Virus record (IMG/VR): IMGVR_UViG_3300046836_000185
Location: 1 to 23,551 of that record
Reading direction: 5' to 3' (one strand)
DNA: 23,551 nt
Source: a virus
Shown: in pieces, positions 6,522-14,114 of the stretch
How positions within the stretch are numbered: the stretch's first letter is position 1
Layout: every line of letters begins with the position of its first letter
The notes under the pieces: generated by a model
Database searches by the model: none
Told to the model about the DNA's origin: nothing
Seen by the model: the letters and a program-made list of their open reading frames with translations, nothing else
Made by a program: the position numbers and the translations under genes

Positions 6522-7912
6522 CCGTCCGCGGGTTTCTGGCACGCGTTGCGGGCCAACTCATCGGCAAGGGTGAGGGCGACTATCGGCCTGGCCCTTACTA
6601 TTTGCCGATCACCGGCGGGTGGCTGCCCGCCGGTGTCGCCGACAATTGGTGGCAGCAGGGCTATACGCCGGTCAGCCTCGGCACGCAGTCGGCAATGGTC
6701 GAGGCTTGCGTCTCGGCCTATGCGCAGACCGTCGCTATGTGTCCCGGCGAGCACTGGCGGCTCAACGAGAAAGGCGGACGCGAGCGCGTCAAGACATCGT
6801 CGCTCTCGCGTCTGCTGCGCCATCCCAACGACTACCAGTCGATCAGCGATTTTTTGCTGAACGCGACGCGACGGCTTTACCTCGAGGGCAATTGCTACGC
6901 GCTGGCGCTGCGCAACTCGCGCTACGAGATCGACGAGCTGCACTTGATGGATTCCAACGTGTCGTTTCCGCGCGTGGCGGAAAACGGCGAGGTGTTCTAT
7001 CAGCTTTACGGCAACGACATTATCGACAAGCGATTGAACGGCGAGGAACTGACGCCGGTGCCGATGCGCGACGTGCTGCACATCCGCTTGCACACCTCGC
7101 GGCGGTTTCCCCGGCCTCTGATGGGCGAGTCGCCTTTGGTCGCCGCCTATGCCGATATTGGCGTCAGCACGGCCATCGCGGCGCAGCAAGTCGCGTTCTA
7201 TCGCAATGAGGCGCGGCCATCGGCGGTTCTCTCGACCGAACTGACGATGGACAAGGACGCGGTTCAGATGTTACGCGACCGCTGGAACGAGCAGACCAAG
7301 GGCCTGCACCAGGGCGGGACGCCTATTCTGACCTCCGGCCTGAAAGTGCAGCCCTGGTCGCAGAGCGGCAAGGAAGCCGCCACCGCGGAAATTCTCAAGC
7401 TGTCTACCGACAACATCGCGCTGGCATTCAGCATCCCGCTGCAGATCCTCGGGCTCGGCACGTCAACGTTCTCGTCGACCGAGGCACTGATGCAAAGGTG
7501 GGCTGCGTCCGGTCTCGGCTTTGCGCTCAATCACATCGAGGAAGCGTTCGGCCTGCTGTTTGAACTCAAGGGCCAGCCCGACGAGTATGTGGAATTTGAC
7601 ACCACGGCGCTGCTGCGCTCGGCCATGAAGGATCGCATCGAGGCCCTGGCGCAAGGTGTGCAGGGCGGCATCTTCGCGCCGAATGAGGCGCGTGCGCTGG
7701 AGGGCTATGAGGCAGTGCCGTTCGGTGACGAGCCGCGCGTCCAGCAGCAGGTCGTGCCGCTCAGCCAGATTGGAAAGACCCCACCGGCGCCGGCCGCGCC
7801 GCCGGCGCCCGAGCCGCCGCCACCGGCCGCAAAGCAAATTGACGATGGCGATCTCGCCGAACTGTTCGGTTTGGAATTAAAGGCCGTCCAACGCGAACTT
7901 GATGCCGCATGA
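6518..7912 (+). CDS. phage portal protein, HK97 family
   Basis: 464 aa. Forms the dodecameric ring at one capsid vertex through which DNA is pumped and to which the tail connects. Family features include the early surface of GYTPVSLGTQSAMVEACVSA, the DELHLMDSN stretch, an LHIRLHTSR strand, RNEARPSAVLST, and the late helix-rich block FSIPLQILG followed by FSSTEALMQRW. The C-terminus is a proline/alanine-rich tail (PPAPAAPPAPEPPPP) followed by a short acidic helix, common in portals and probably flexible. It overlaps genes at both ends (ATGA), showing tight coupling. The portal gene lies after the capsid gene here, rather than before protease and capsid as in lambda- or HK97-like maps. Confidence 0.93.
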   Translation: MTVRGFLARVAGQLIGKGEGDYRPGPYYLPITGGWLPAGVADNWWQQGYTPVSLGTQSAMVEACVSAYAQTVAMCPGEHWRLNEKGGRERVKTSSLSRLLRHPNDYQSISDFLLNATRRLYLEGNCYALALRNSRYEIDELHLMDSNVSFPRVAENGEVFYQLYGNDIIDKRLNGEELTPVPMRDVLHIRLHTSRRFPRPLMGESPLVAAYADIGVSTAIAAQQVAFYRNEARPSAVLSTELTMDKDAVQMLRDRWNEQTKGLHQGGTPILTSGLKVQPWSQSGKEAATAEILKLSTDNIALAFSIPLQILGLGTSTFSSTEALMQRWAASGLGFALNHIEEAFGLLFELKGQPDEYVEFDTTALLRSAMKDRIEALAQGVQGGIFAPNEARALEGYEAVPFGDEPRVQQQVVPLSQIGKTPPAPAAPPAPEPPPPAAKQIDDGDLAELFGLELKAVQRELDAA

Positions 7913-8199
7913 TGGAACGCACCGCAATCGCCGCACTGGCCAAGGGGCTGGTGCCGTTCGTGCGCGAGGTCGTGGCCAATGCATTGTCTCCGCTTGCCGC
8001 GCGCCTGGCCGAGATTGAGAAGCGTGAGCCAGAACCGGCGATCGTGCTGCCGCCCGACATTGCCGACCAGGTCGCGAGCGCGGTGCGGTTGTTGCATGAA
8101 TTGCCGCCGGCCGCCACGCGCAGCGCGCCGAGAGTGACGCGCATCGAGCGCGACGACACTGGCGCGCTGGTGCCGATCTACGACGAGCCGCCTGCGTGA
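7909..8199 (+). CDS. hypothetical phage protein, 96 aa
   Basis: Starts with two adjacent ATGs at 7909/7912 inside the portal stop. The first ~45 residues (ALAKGLVPFVREVVANAL, then LAARLAEIEKRE) look like an amphipathic helix or short coiled coil, followed by a proline-rich middle and an ending with TRIERDDTGALVPIYDE. No family recognised. Such short coiled-coil proteins next to portal genes are common in prophages; function unknown. Downstream gene overlaps by its GTG. Confidence 0.65.
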   Translation: MMERTAIAALAKGLVPFVREVVANALSPLAARLAEIEKREPEPAIVLPPDIADQVASAVRLLHELPPAATRSAPRVTRIERDDTGALVPIYDEPPA

Positions 8200-8561
8200 T
8201 ACTCAATCTTTCGGAAGCCGCGAGCAGGGAGATGCTCAACCTGCTCGGCAGCCTTATGAATGGTGGCACGATCGAAGTGACTTCCGATAATGGCGCAATA
8301 CTCGCTCTGCTGAAATTGTCCGATCCGGCAACACAAGACGCCATTGGCGGGGAGCTTAAATTCAACAAGATCGCCGAGGAGGACGCCGCGCTTGCGCAGG
8401 GCAATGCCGAGTCCGCGCGCATCCTCGCCGCTGATGGCAGCGAAGTGTTTTCCTGCGATGTTGGCGACGAAAGGTCGGATGCCGTGATCAAGCTCAACAC
8501 CACCAGGATATTCCGCAACGGCCCGGTTCGGCTGACATCTTTCAGCCTGCGGATGGCATAA
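8196..8561 (+). CDS. small phage structural-type protein, unknown function (related to 8561-8938)
   Basis: 121 aa from a GTG at 8196 overlapping the previous stop. The layout is an N-terminal helix (SEAASREMLNLLGSLMNGGT) followed by beta-strand-like repeats ending in IRLNTTRIF-type and VRLTSFSLRMA strands. It resembles a family of ~120-aa phage proteins with the pattern 'gene product of AA..LL.GG.L.IYD' ending in beta strands. The next gene encodes a similar-sized protein with the same overall plan, so the pair may be a distant duplication. A capsid decoration or head-fibre role is plausible from position but not shown. Confidence 0.65.
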   Translation: MILNLSEAASREMLNLLGSLMNGGTIEVTSDNGAILALLKLSDPATQDAIGGELKFNKIAEEDAALAQGNAESARILAADGSEVFSCDVGDERSDAVIKLNTTRIFRNGPVRLTSFSLRMA

Positions 8562-8938
8562 TGGCGGTCAACTACGACGCAGCCACCAAGACGGCGCGGA
8601 TGGCTGCAACGATCCTGCAGATCGATGCCAATGCTTCCCCGGCGTACATCGAGATCTGCACGGCGTCGTTTGTCTCAACTCTCGTGACCATTACGTTGTC
8701 GGACCCGAGCTTTACCGAATCGGGCGGCGTGATCACGATGGCGGGCGCGCCGAAATCCGGGATTGCGACCGGTGCCGGCACCGCCGCGGTCGCGCGCATC
8801 AAGGATGGCGGCGGCACGACGAAGGTCAATAATCTATCGGTTGGCACCAGTGCCACTGATATTATTCTCAACAGCACGACGATCAGCATCGGCCAGACCG
8901 TGACTATAACGTCGGCGACCATCACGCACGCCGCATGA
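8561..8938 (+). CDS. small phage structural-type protein, unknown function (related to 8196-8561)
   Basis: 125 aa; ATG at 8561 overlaps the stop of the previous gene (TAATG). It begins NYDAATKTARMAATILQIDA and ends in beta strands rich in Thr/Ile/Ser (LNSTTISIGQTVTITSATIT). The middle has LSDPSFTESGG and the glycine-rich GAGTAAVARIKDGGG. I recall closely similar proteins in alphaproteobacterial prophages with no assigned function. The beta-rich, cysteine-poor composition fits a virion surface protein. It overlaps the next gene by ATGA. Confidence 0.7.
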   Translation: MAVNYDAATKTARMAATILQIDANASPAYIEICTASFVSTLVTITLSDPSFTESGGVITMAGAPKSGIATGAGTAAVARIKDGGGTTKVNNLSVGTSATDIILNSTTISIGQTVTITSATITHAA

Positions 8939-9792
8939 CCGCCCATCTCGTCGCCGACGAAACAGGACTCGTCCACGCGACTGATCAAAGTGGCAAGGTT
9001 CATACCAACCACGGCCATCCGATCGTCGGCACGCTGACGGATGCCACGGGAACGCTGGCGGCGACCGAAGCGCGCGACGCTGCAGCTATCGCCGGCCTGG
9101 TCGGCCTCATCGGTGGGCTGGCTGCGACAGACGGCGCGGATGTTGCTGCATTCAGCGGACTGGCCGGCGCCAAGGGCACGCTTGTTGCAACGGAAGGCGC
9201 TGACACGGCTGCCTTCGCGGGCACGGTTGCGGCGCCTGCCATTACGGGCACGCTCGCCGCAACGGAAGCGCCGGATGTCTTTGCTGCGACCGGCATCGTT
9301 GCGTCGGCCGGCGAGATTGTCGGCGTGCTGGCGGCGACCGAGGCGGCCGACGCTGCGGCATTCGCCGGTGCTGTCGAGCAGGCACCCGTTATCGGTGCCG
9401 GCGGCGGCGGCGCCTACTATCGGCCCGCGCGGCCATTGCCAGTCGTGGGCTACGGCGAAGGCATCCTGCCCCAGCTCGAGGGCGAGGCGCATGGCGTCGT
9501 CGTCGCTGCCAGCAACGCAACGGCGCTGTTGCCCGGCTTTGTCGCCGCCGCGGCTGGCTCGGCTGGCGCTGCCGGTTCCAGTGCGGCCCTGCTCGTGCTC
9601 AAGGCGGCAGCGAGCGGCGAACGTGGCGCAAGAGGATCGACCGATGCGGTGCTCGATTGCCGGGGCGCGGGCCTAGGCACGGCCGTTGCCTGCGGCCGAG
9701 CCTCGGGCGCGATTGCCAAGCTCGAGGCCAACGCGATCGGCCGGTACGACGACGACGAGGCCGCCGCTATCGTATGGCTGCTGGCAGCATGA
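8935..9792 (+). CDS. repeat-containing phage protein, probable virion surface component
   Basis: 285 aa. After a short N-terminus (HLVADETGLVHATDQSGKVH), residues 40-154 are five imperfect repeats of 21-25 residues with the core (T/G/V)L(A/V)AT(E/D)xxDxxAxxG. Then a glycine-rich hinge (GAGGGGAYYRPARPLPVV) leads to a C-terminal Ala/Gly-rich domain ending in YDDDEAAAIVWLLAA. The repeats look like short beta units and vary mainly in the loop after the core. Repeat proteins of this type occur in rhizobial prophages near tail or head-fibre genes. Function unknown; surface exposure and adhesion are reasonable inferences. Overlaps the collagen-like gene by ATGA. Confidence 0.72.
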   Translation: MTAHLVADETGLVHATDQSGKVHTNHGHPIVGTLTDATGTLAATEARDAAAIAGLVGLIGGLAATDGADVAAFSGLAGAKGTLVATEGADTAAFAGTVAAPAITGTLAATEAPDVFAATGIVASAGEIVGVLAATEAADAAAFAGAVEQAPVIGAGGGGAYYRPARPLPVVGYGEGILPQLEGEAHGVVVAASNATALLPGFVAAAAGSAGAAGSSAALLVLKAAASGERGARGSTDAVLDCRGAGLGTAVACGRASGAIAKLEANAIGRYDDDEAAAIVWLLAA

Positions 9793-10526
9793 CTTCTCGC
9801 CCGGAATATTCGCTGCTTGAAGGGCTGAGTACCTGCCTGACGATGGCGCAACGCGCGCTCGTCGAGGTGCGGGCGCTCGCGCGCATTCCGGGGCCCGAGG
9901 GCAAGCGCGGCGCTGCCGGCGAGCGCGGGGAAGCCGGTAAACCTGGACCCGCAGGGCCGGCCGGGCGTGCCGGCATCGATGGCAAGGATGGCGAGACGGG
10001 GCCGCAGGGCAAGCCGGGCAGCCTGCCGGTGGTGCGCGATTGGGAACCCGACCTCGTCCATTACGCGGGCGCCGTCGTCGTCCATGCCGGCGCCACCTGG
10101 CAAGCCGCCCGCGACACCGGGCAGGCGCCGGGACATGCGGACTGGATCTGTGTGGCGCGACCCGGCCGCGATGCTGTGCTGCCGAAGGTGCGCGGCACCT
10201 GGAGCGAGGTCGAGACCTATGCGGCGCTCGACATCGTCGCGCTCGGCGGCTCGAGCTTCATTGCCCGCCGCGCGGCGCCTGGCCCATGCCCGGGTGAGGG
10301 CTGGCAACTGATCGCCTCAGCGGGCAAGCCCGGCCGACCGGGACCAAAGGGCGATCCAGGTGAGACGGGTTCACGCGGGCTGCCAGGACCGGCGGCACCG
10401 CTGATTGTCGGTTGGACGATCGATCGCAAGACCTACACCGCCACGCCGATCCTGTCCGACCAGAGCAAAGCGCCGCCGCTCGAGCTGCGCAGTCTGTTCG
10501 AACAGTTTCACGACGAGGCGCGCTGA
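9789..10526 (+). CDS. collagen-like phage protein with carbohydrate-binding-like middle domain
   Basis: 245 aa; start chosen at ATG 9789 because it overlaps the previous stop and the upstream extension is a shadow. After an N-terminal helix (LLEGLSTCLTMAQRALVEV), residues 35-76 are 14 uninterrupted Gly-X-Y triplets (GPE GKR GAA GER and so on), predicted to form a trimeric collagen helix. Residues ~85-175 contain two copies of a pattern typical of small chitin/carbohydrate-binding modules (xxVHYAGAVVVHAGATWQA and GTWSEVETYAALDIV...GSSFIA...GWQL). Residues 179-202 are eight more triplets (GKP GRP GPK GDP). A short C-terminal domain (VGWTIDRKTYTATP) follows. Collagen-like segments are known in phage fibres and other trimeric surface proteins, so a thin head or tail fibre is likely. 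Confidence 0.8.
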   Translation: MTSRPEYSLLEGLSTCLTMAQRALVEVRALARIPGPEGKRGAAGERGEAGKPGPAGPAGRAGIDGKDGETGPQGKPGSLPVVRDWEPDLVHYAGAVVVHAGATWQAARDTGQAPGHADWICVARPGRDAVLPKVRGTWSEVETYAALDIVALGGSSFIARRAAPGPCPGEGWQLIASAGKPGRPGPKGDPGETGSRGLPGPAAPLIVGWTIDRKTYTATPILSDQSKAPPLELRSLFEQFHDEAR

Positions 10527-11173
10527 TGGTGGACGTGTGGGTCAAGGTGCTGCAGCCCGCCGACAGCTACGCGCTGCTGACGCTGGACGAGCTTAAGGCC
10601 ATTCTCAAAATCCCGCCGACCGACACCAGCGAGGACGCACAATTGCAGGTGTATATCGATCAGTACAGCGACGTTATCGCAACCATGTGCCAGCGCGTGT
10701 TCGCCTATGAGACCGTTGCGGAAACCTGGCGCGGCGACCTGCCGCCGTTCGATGCCCCGCGCTTGTTCCTGACGCACTATCCGATCGTCGATGCCGACAT
10801 TGTCTCGGTGGAATCGCCGCGCGGCACCGTGCTCGACCCGGCGAGCTATGAGGTCGAGAACGCATCCGGCAAGCTGCGCATCGAAGGCGCCTGGTCCGAG
10901 CCGATCACCGTGACGTACAGCGGCGGCTATCAGTTGCCGGACGCCGCGCCGCCGGCCATCAAGGCGGCGGCCGGGCTGTTGATCCAAGCGGCGCGGCTGC
11001 AGGCGCGCATGGCCGCCACAAACGGCGTCCGGTCGGTCATGCACGACAACACCCGCGTGCAATATTTCGATCCAGTGCAGATATTCGGCAAGGACGGACT
11101 TGCCGGGCCGTTGCAGACCGCAACCAATACCGTCAACGCCTTGCTCAATGCCTACACGCGATTTTATGTCTAA
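10526..11173 (+). CDS. head-tail connector protein, gp6-like
   Basis: 215 aa from ATG 10526 (TGATG overlap with the previous stop; longer in-frame extensions upstream are shadows). The N-terminal helical block LTLDELKAILKIPPTD with DAQLQVYIDQYSDVIATMC matches the HK97 gp6/adaptor family, which forms the ring under the portal. The middle is a beta-rich insertion (FLTHYPIVDADIVSVESP and YEVENASGKLRI), often seen in longer members of this family. The C-terminal helix (APPAIKAAAGLLIQAARLQ) also fits. Its gene overlaps the first gene of the glycosyl/methyl-transfer cassette. Confidence 0.85.
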   Translation: MVDVWVKVLQPADSYALLTLDELKAILKIPPTDTSEDAQLQVYIDQYSDVIATMCQRVFAYETVAETWRGDLPPFDAPRLFLTHYPIVDADIVSVESPRGTVLDPASYEVENASGKLRIEGAWSEPITVTYSGGYQLPDAAPPAIKAAAGLLIQAARLQARMAATNGVRSVMHDNTRVQYFDPVQIFGKDGLAGPLQTATNTVNALLNAYTRFYV

Positions 11174-11807
11174 GCCGTTTTGGTCGGTGCCGCGCGAATG
11201 GCCGGGCGAATGCTGTTTCATCGTCGCCGGCGGGCCATCGGTGCTCGATCACGACCTCGAGCAGTTGCGCGGCCGGCGCGTGATCGTCATCAATTCCAGC
11301 ATTCACGCGGCGCCGTGGGCCGACTTTCTCTACTTCGCGGACTGGCGGTGGTGGAACGAACCGGAAAACCGCGCGGCAGTCGCCAACTTTGCCGGTCGTG
11401 TCGTCACCACCTCGCAAATGGTTCGGGATGCAAAAGTCCTAATCTGCCGCAAGACCAATCCGCCGGGACTGGCGCAGGCGCCTGATTGCCTGACGCAGAA
11501 ATGGACATCGCTCACCGGGGCGACCAATCTGGCGTCGCATCTGGTGGGGCGCGGCGGAACGATCGTGTGGCTCGGCGCCGATGGCAACCCCGCCGCCGAT
11601 GGCCGGGTCTGGCATCACAAGCCGCATCGCTGGGGGCCGAAGCCAGAACGCTACGACCGGCACCGCGGCGACATCGCCACCTTGGTCGAGCCGCTGCGGA
11701 TCATGGGCATCACACTGTTCAACGCGAGCCCGGACAGCGCCTACGCGGATCTGTGGCCGGTGGTGAGCCTGCAGGACGCGCTGATGCGCGAGCGGCGGGC
11801 CGCGTGA
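11166..11807 (+). CDS. Rossmann-like phage protein, DUF115/MAF-like, possible nucleotide-sugar-related function
   Basis: 213 aa from ATG 11166, which overlaps the connector stop. The opening CFIVAGGPSVLDHDLEQLRG (GGPS at 22-25) followed by RVIVINSSIHAAPWADFLYF and ADWRWW resembles the Rossmann-like core of DUF115/motility-accessory-type proteins, where a glycine/serine loop binds a nucleotide or nucleotide-sugar. Later landmarks are TSLTGATNLASHL, IVWLGADGNPAADGRVWHH and LFNASPDSAY. The resemblance is to fold-level landmarks only. It is first of three genes, all overlapping, placed between connector and head-closure genes. A role in sugar transfer is inferred from its neighbours; an alternative is a structural adaptor that kept an enzyme fold. 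Confidence 0.6.
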   Translation: MSKPFWSVPREWPGECCFIVAGGPSVLDHDLEQLRGRRVIVINSSIHAAPWADFLYFADWRWWNEPENRAAVANFAGRVVTTSQMVRDAKVLICRKTNPPGLAQAPDCLTQKWTSLTGATNLASHLVGRGGTIVWLGADGNPAADGRVWHHKPHRWGPKPERYDRHRGDIATLVEPLRIMGITLFNASPDSAYADLWPVVSLQDALMRERRAA

Positions 11808-12748
11808 CTGTCGTGTTCGACGGCATGCACGGGCTCGGCGACAACATCCACCAGCGCGCGGTGGTGCGCCGCGTGCTCGCGACGCCGGACGCGGACGTGT
11901 GGCTCACAACGCCGTGGCCGTGCCTTTATCACGACCTCGTCGGCGAACGGTTTCATGTGTTGCCACCGGCGCGAACGACGCTGCGGACGCAGCGCAAGAA
12001 TGTCCGGCGCGAGCGCGAGCACTACACGCGCCAGCGTCCACCGCTGGAGCCGCCACGGAAAAAGAAGATATGGTACGACGCGCAGAACATTCGCGCGACG
12101 AACTCTATCCTCGGCGGCATGCTGCGCTATACGCTGCATCAGCCGCTCGAGGGCGCCGACTTCTCGTTGCCTGTGCCCGAGGCATGGCGCGCGAAGGCCA
12201 TGGCGCGCATCGCGCGGCGGCCCGACCGCCCTATCATGGTGCTGCGACCGCTGGTCAATCGCACCGAGTGGAACGGCTGCGATACCCGCAATCCCGACCC
12301 GAGGACTTACGCGGCGCTCTACCGCGCCATCCGTTCGCGGTTCTTCGTCGTGTCGATCGCCGACCTGGTCGACGGCGTTGAGTGGATTTGTGGCGACCAC
12401 TTGGATGCCGATGTTTACCTGCACGCCGGTGAGCTGGACGCCGAGGCCGTGATCGGCTTGATCGCATCCGCCGCGCTCACCTTCTGCTCGCCCGGTTTTG
12501 CGCTGATCGCGTCGCAAGCTGTCGGAACGCCGGTGGTCAGCGTGTATGGCGGACGCGAATCGTCGCGCTTCTATGAGTACGGCGCACGCTTCGCGCCCAC
12601 GCTCGGCATCGATCCGGTGCGGCCGTGCGACTGCTTTCGCCCCAGGCACCTGTGCAACAAGCACATCGATCTCGACCAGGCTCTCGCTCGCATCTCGCTT
12701 TTCACGGATACCCATGTCGCTGCCGACCGTTCCCGCATCGCGGTTTGA
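11804..12748 (+). CDS. GT9-like glycosyltransferase (heptosyltransferase-fold)
   Basis: 314 aa from GTG 11804 overlapping the previous stop (GTGA); longer upstream extension is a shadow. The N-terminus VVFDGMHGLGDNIHQRAVVR has the GLGD loop of ADP-heptose:LPS heptosyltransferases (family GT9). The C-terminal half has the acceptor/donor signature-like segment SPGFALIASQAVGTPVVSVY (229-248) followed by YGGRESSRF, and a cysteine cluster CDCFRPRHLC (C275, C277, C284) as in several GT9 members. A basic stretch RTQRKNVRRERE sits at 61-72. These features support glycosyl transfer from a nucleotide sugar; donor and acceptor cannot be named. Being in the late operon, it is made with the virion proteins, suggesting action on virion or on the host surface late in infection. 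Confidence 0.7.
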   Translation: MTVVFDGMHGLGDNIHQRAVVRRVLATPDADVWLTTPWPCLYHDLVGERFHVLPPARTTLRTQRKNVRREREHYTRQRPPLEPPRKKKIWYDAQNIRATNSILGGMLRYTLHQPLEGADFSLPVPEAWRAKAMARIARRPDRPIMVLRPLVNRTEWNGCDTRNPDPRTYAALYRAIRSRFFVVSIADLVDGVEWICGDHLDADVYLHAGELDAEAVIGLIASAALTFCSPGFALIASQAVGTPVVSVYGGRESSRFYEYGARFAPTLGIDPVRPCDCFRPRHLCNKHIDLDQALARISLFTDTHVAADRSRIAV

Positions 12749-13310
12749 CGTGCGGCCGATCGATTGGGCCGGGTTGCCGCGGCGCTACATGAACCCTGGC
12801 GAATTGGAGATGCTGATCGCGCTGATGCGCAGCGTGTCGCCGCGCCACGTGATCGAGATCGGTGTTAACATCGGCCGCACCGCCAAGGCGATCCTGGCCA
12901 ACGTGCCGGGCATTGAGCACTACACCGGAATCGACGTGCCGCTTAGCTATGTGCCTGCCAAGGCGGTGCAGCGTCACGAGGTGCCGGCCAATCCGGGCGA
13001 GCTGGTCAACGACGACGCGCGATTTCATTTGCGGGTGCGGCCGCGCGGGTCGCTCGATCTGACACATTGGGCGCTGCCTTCCGCCGACGCCATATTCATC
13101 GATGGTGATCACGGGCGCGAGGCAGTCGAACACGACAGCGCGCTGGCGACGGAGGTCGTTCGGCGGCCGGGCATCATCATCTGGCACGATTATCATGACC
13201 TCGGCACGGTGGACGTGAAACCGGTGCTCGATCTCTTGCACCGCGGCGGTCGCAACATCGAGCACGTCGAGGGCACCTGGCTCGCATTCGAGCGGCTGCC
13301 GGCAAGCTGA
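12714..13310 (+). CDS. class I SAM-dependent methyltransferase (Methyltransf_24-like)
   Basis: 198 aa from ATG 12714, which lies 35 bases inside the preceding gene. Motif I is VIEIGVNIGRT (residues 47-56; E48-I-G), the acidic residue at the end of strand beta2 is D74 (YTGIDV), and the post-I/IV region has DAIFIDGDHGREAVEHD (D130, H133) and IIIWHDYHD (D159). This DGDH pattern is typical of Methyltransf_24 enzymes that modify small molecules or sugars, often in saccharide clusters. It follows a GT9-like gene in the same overlapping set, so methylation of a transferred sugar is a sensible guess. The substrate is unknown. Confidence 0.8.
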   Translation: MSLPTVPASRFDVRPIDWAGLPRRYMNPGELEMLIALMRSVSPRHVIEIGVNIGRTAKAILANVPGIEHYTGIDVPLSYVPAKAVQRHEVPANPGELVNDDARFHLRVRPRGSLDLTHWALPSADAIFIDGDHGREAVEHDSALATEVVRRPGIIIWHDYHDLGTVDVKPVLDLLHRGGRNIEHVEGTWLAFERLPAS

Positions 13311-13678
13311 TGGCAATCGACTACAGCGCCATGATGTATGATCCGGTCTATGCGGAACTCGGCGTGCCGGCGGTGCTCACTGTGGCGGGTGCCGATGGCG
13401 GGGCCGACATTACCGTGCTCGACGACACGCGGCCGAAGGTGTTGCCGATCGCGCCCGGCGGCGGAACACCGGCAGAGGTGCATAGCGTCGGTCCCGGCGC
13501 TTTTGCCCGTATTCCCGAACTCGCCGAAAAAGGCATCGCACGCGCCGACTATGCCGACGCGGTGCTGGCTTTCAACGGCCGCACCTGGATCATTCGCTCG
13601 TGGGAAATCCGCGGCAACCCGAACGGCGAGGATCTGGGTGAGGTGCGGTTCGCACTGAAGGCCGATCCCGTTGGCTGA
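13310..13678 (+). CDS. probable head-closure (head-tail joining) protein
   Basis: 122 aa; ATG 13310 overlaps the methyltransferase stop (TGATG). Short beta-rich protein: VYAELGVPAVLTVAGADG, ITVLDDTRPKV, then EVHSVGPGAFARIPELAEKG and AFNGRTWIIRSWEIRGNPNG. The size, the early 'GVPA.L' strand and the late 'F.G.TW.I.S' strand are typical of FII/gp7-like stopper proteins. Position after the connector (interrupted by the cassette) and before the terminator candidate also fits. Identity is inferred from shape and place rather than from a clear motif. Confidence 0.65.
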   Translation: MAIDYSAMMYDPVYAELGVPAVLTVAGADGGADITVLDDTRPKVLPIAPGGGTPAEVHSVGPGAFARIPELAEKGIARADYADAVLAFNGRTWIIRSWEIRGNPNGEDLGEVRFALKADPVG

Positions 13679-14111
13679 TGTTCGCGAGAACATCCTCGCG
13701 CGGCTGCTCGTGGTGGTTGCCGGCATTCCCAATATCCGCTCGGCGCAACGCAACAATATCGAAATTCCGGAAGACCAGTTACCGGCGGTGATCGTGTTCG
13801 ATGGCGACGAGGAAACTGATGGTGCAGCCGACCGTTCGGCGCGGCCTTCCACAAGGCCCTACGTCGTCCGCATGCACCCGGAGATCATCATCGCACAGCA
13901 GGCCGACGAGGTCGGATCGGAACTCACCACCTTGCGGCGTGAGCTGATCAAGCGCGTGCTGACCGACACCGTGCTCAACCAGCAGATCGGCGGTAACGGC
14001 GCGATCCGCTATCTCGGATGCCAGACCGATCTCGGTTGGGGGCGCTCGCTGCAAGGAGCGCTGCGCGCGCAGTTCGTGTTCCAGTACGCACTCAAAATAG
14101 AGGAGCTATAA
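13671..14111 (+). CDS. probable tail terminator / tail completion protein
   Basis: 146 aa from a TTG at 13671 that overlaps the previous stop; the resulting start, ADVRENILARLLVVVAGIPN, fits relatives that begin ADVRENIL. It continues IRSAQRNNIEIPEDQLPAVIVFDGDEE, MHPEIIIAQQADEVGSELTT (a core strand/helix of gpU-type terminators) and ends GRSLQGALRAQFVFQYALKI, a final strand typical of the family. It would cap the tail tube and meet the head. The tail tube gene follows with its own good ribosome site. Confidence 0.7.
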   Translation: MADVRENILARLLVVVAGIPNIRSAQRNNIEIPEDQLPAVIVFDGDEETDGAADRSARPSTRPYVVRMHPEIIIAQQADEVGSELTTLRRELIKRVLTDTVLNQQIGGNGAIRYLGCQTDLGWGRSLQGALRAQFVFQYALKIEEL

Positions 14112-14114
14112 GCC

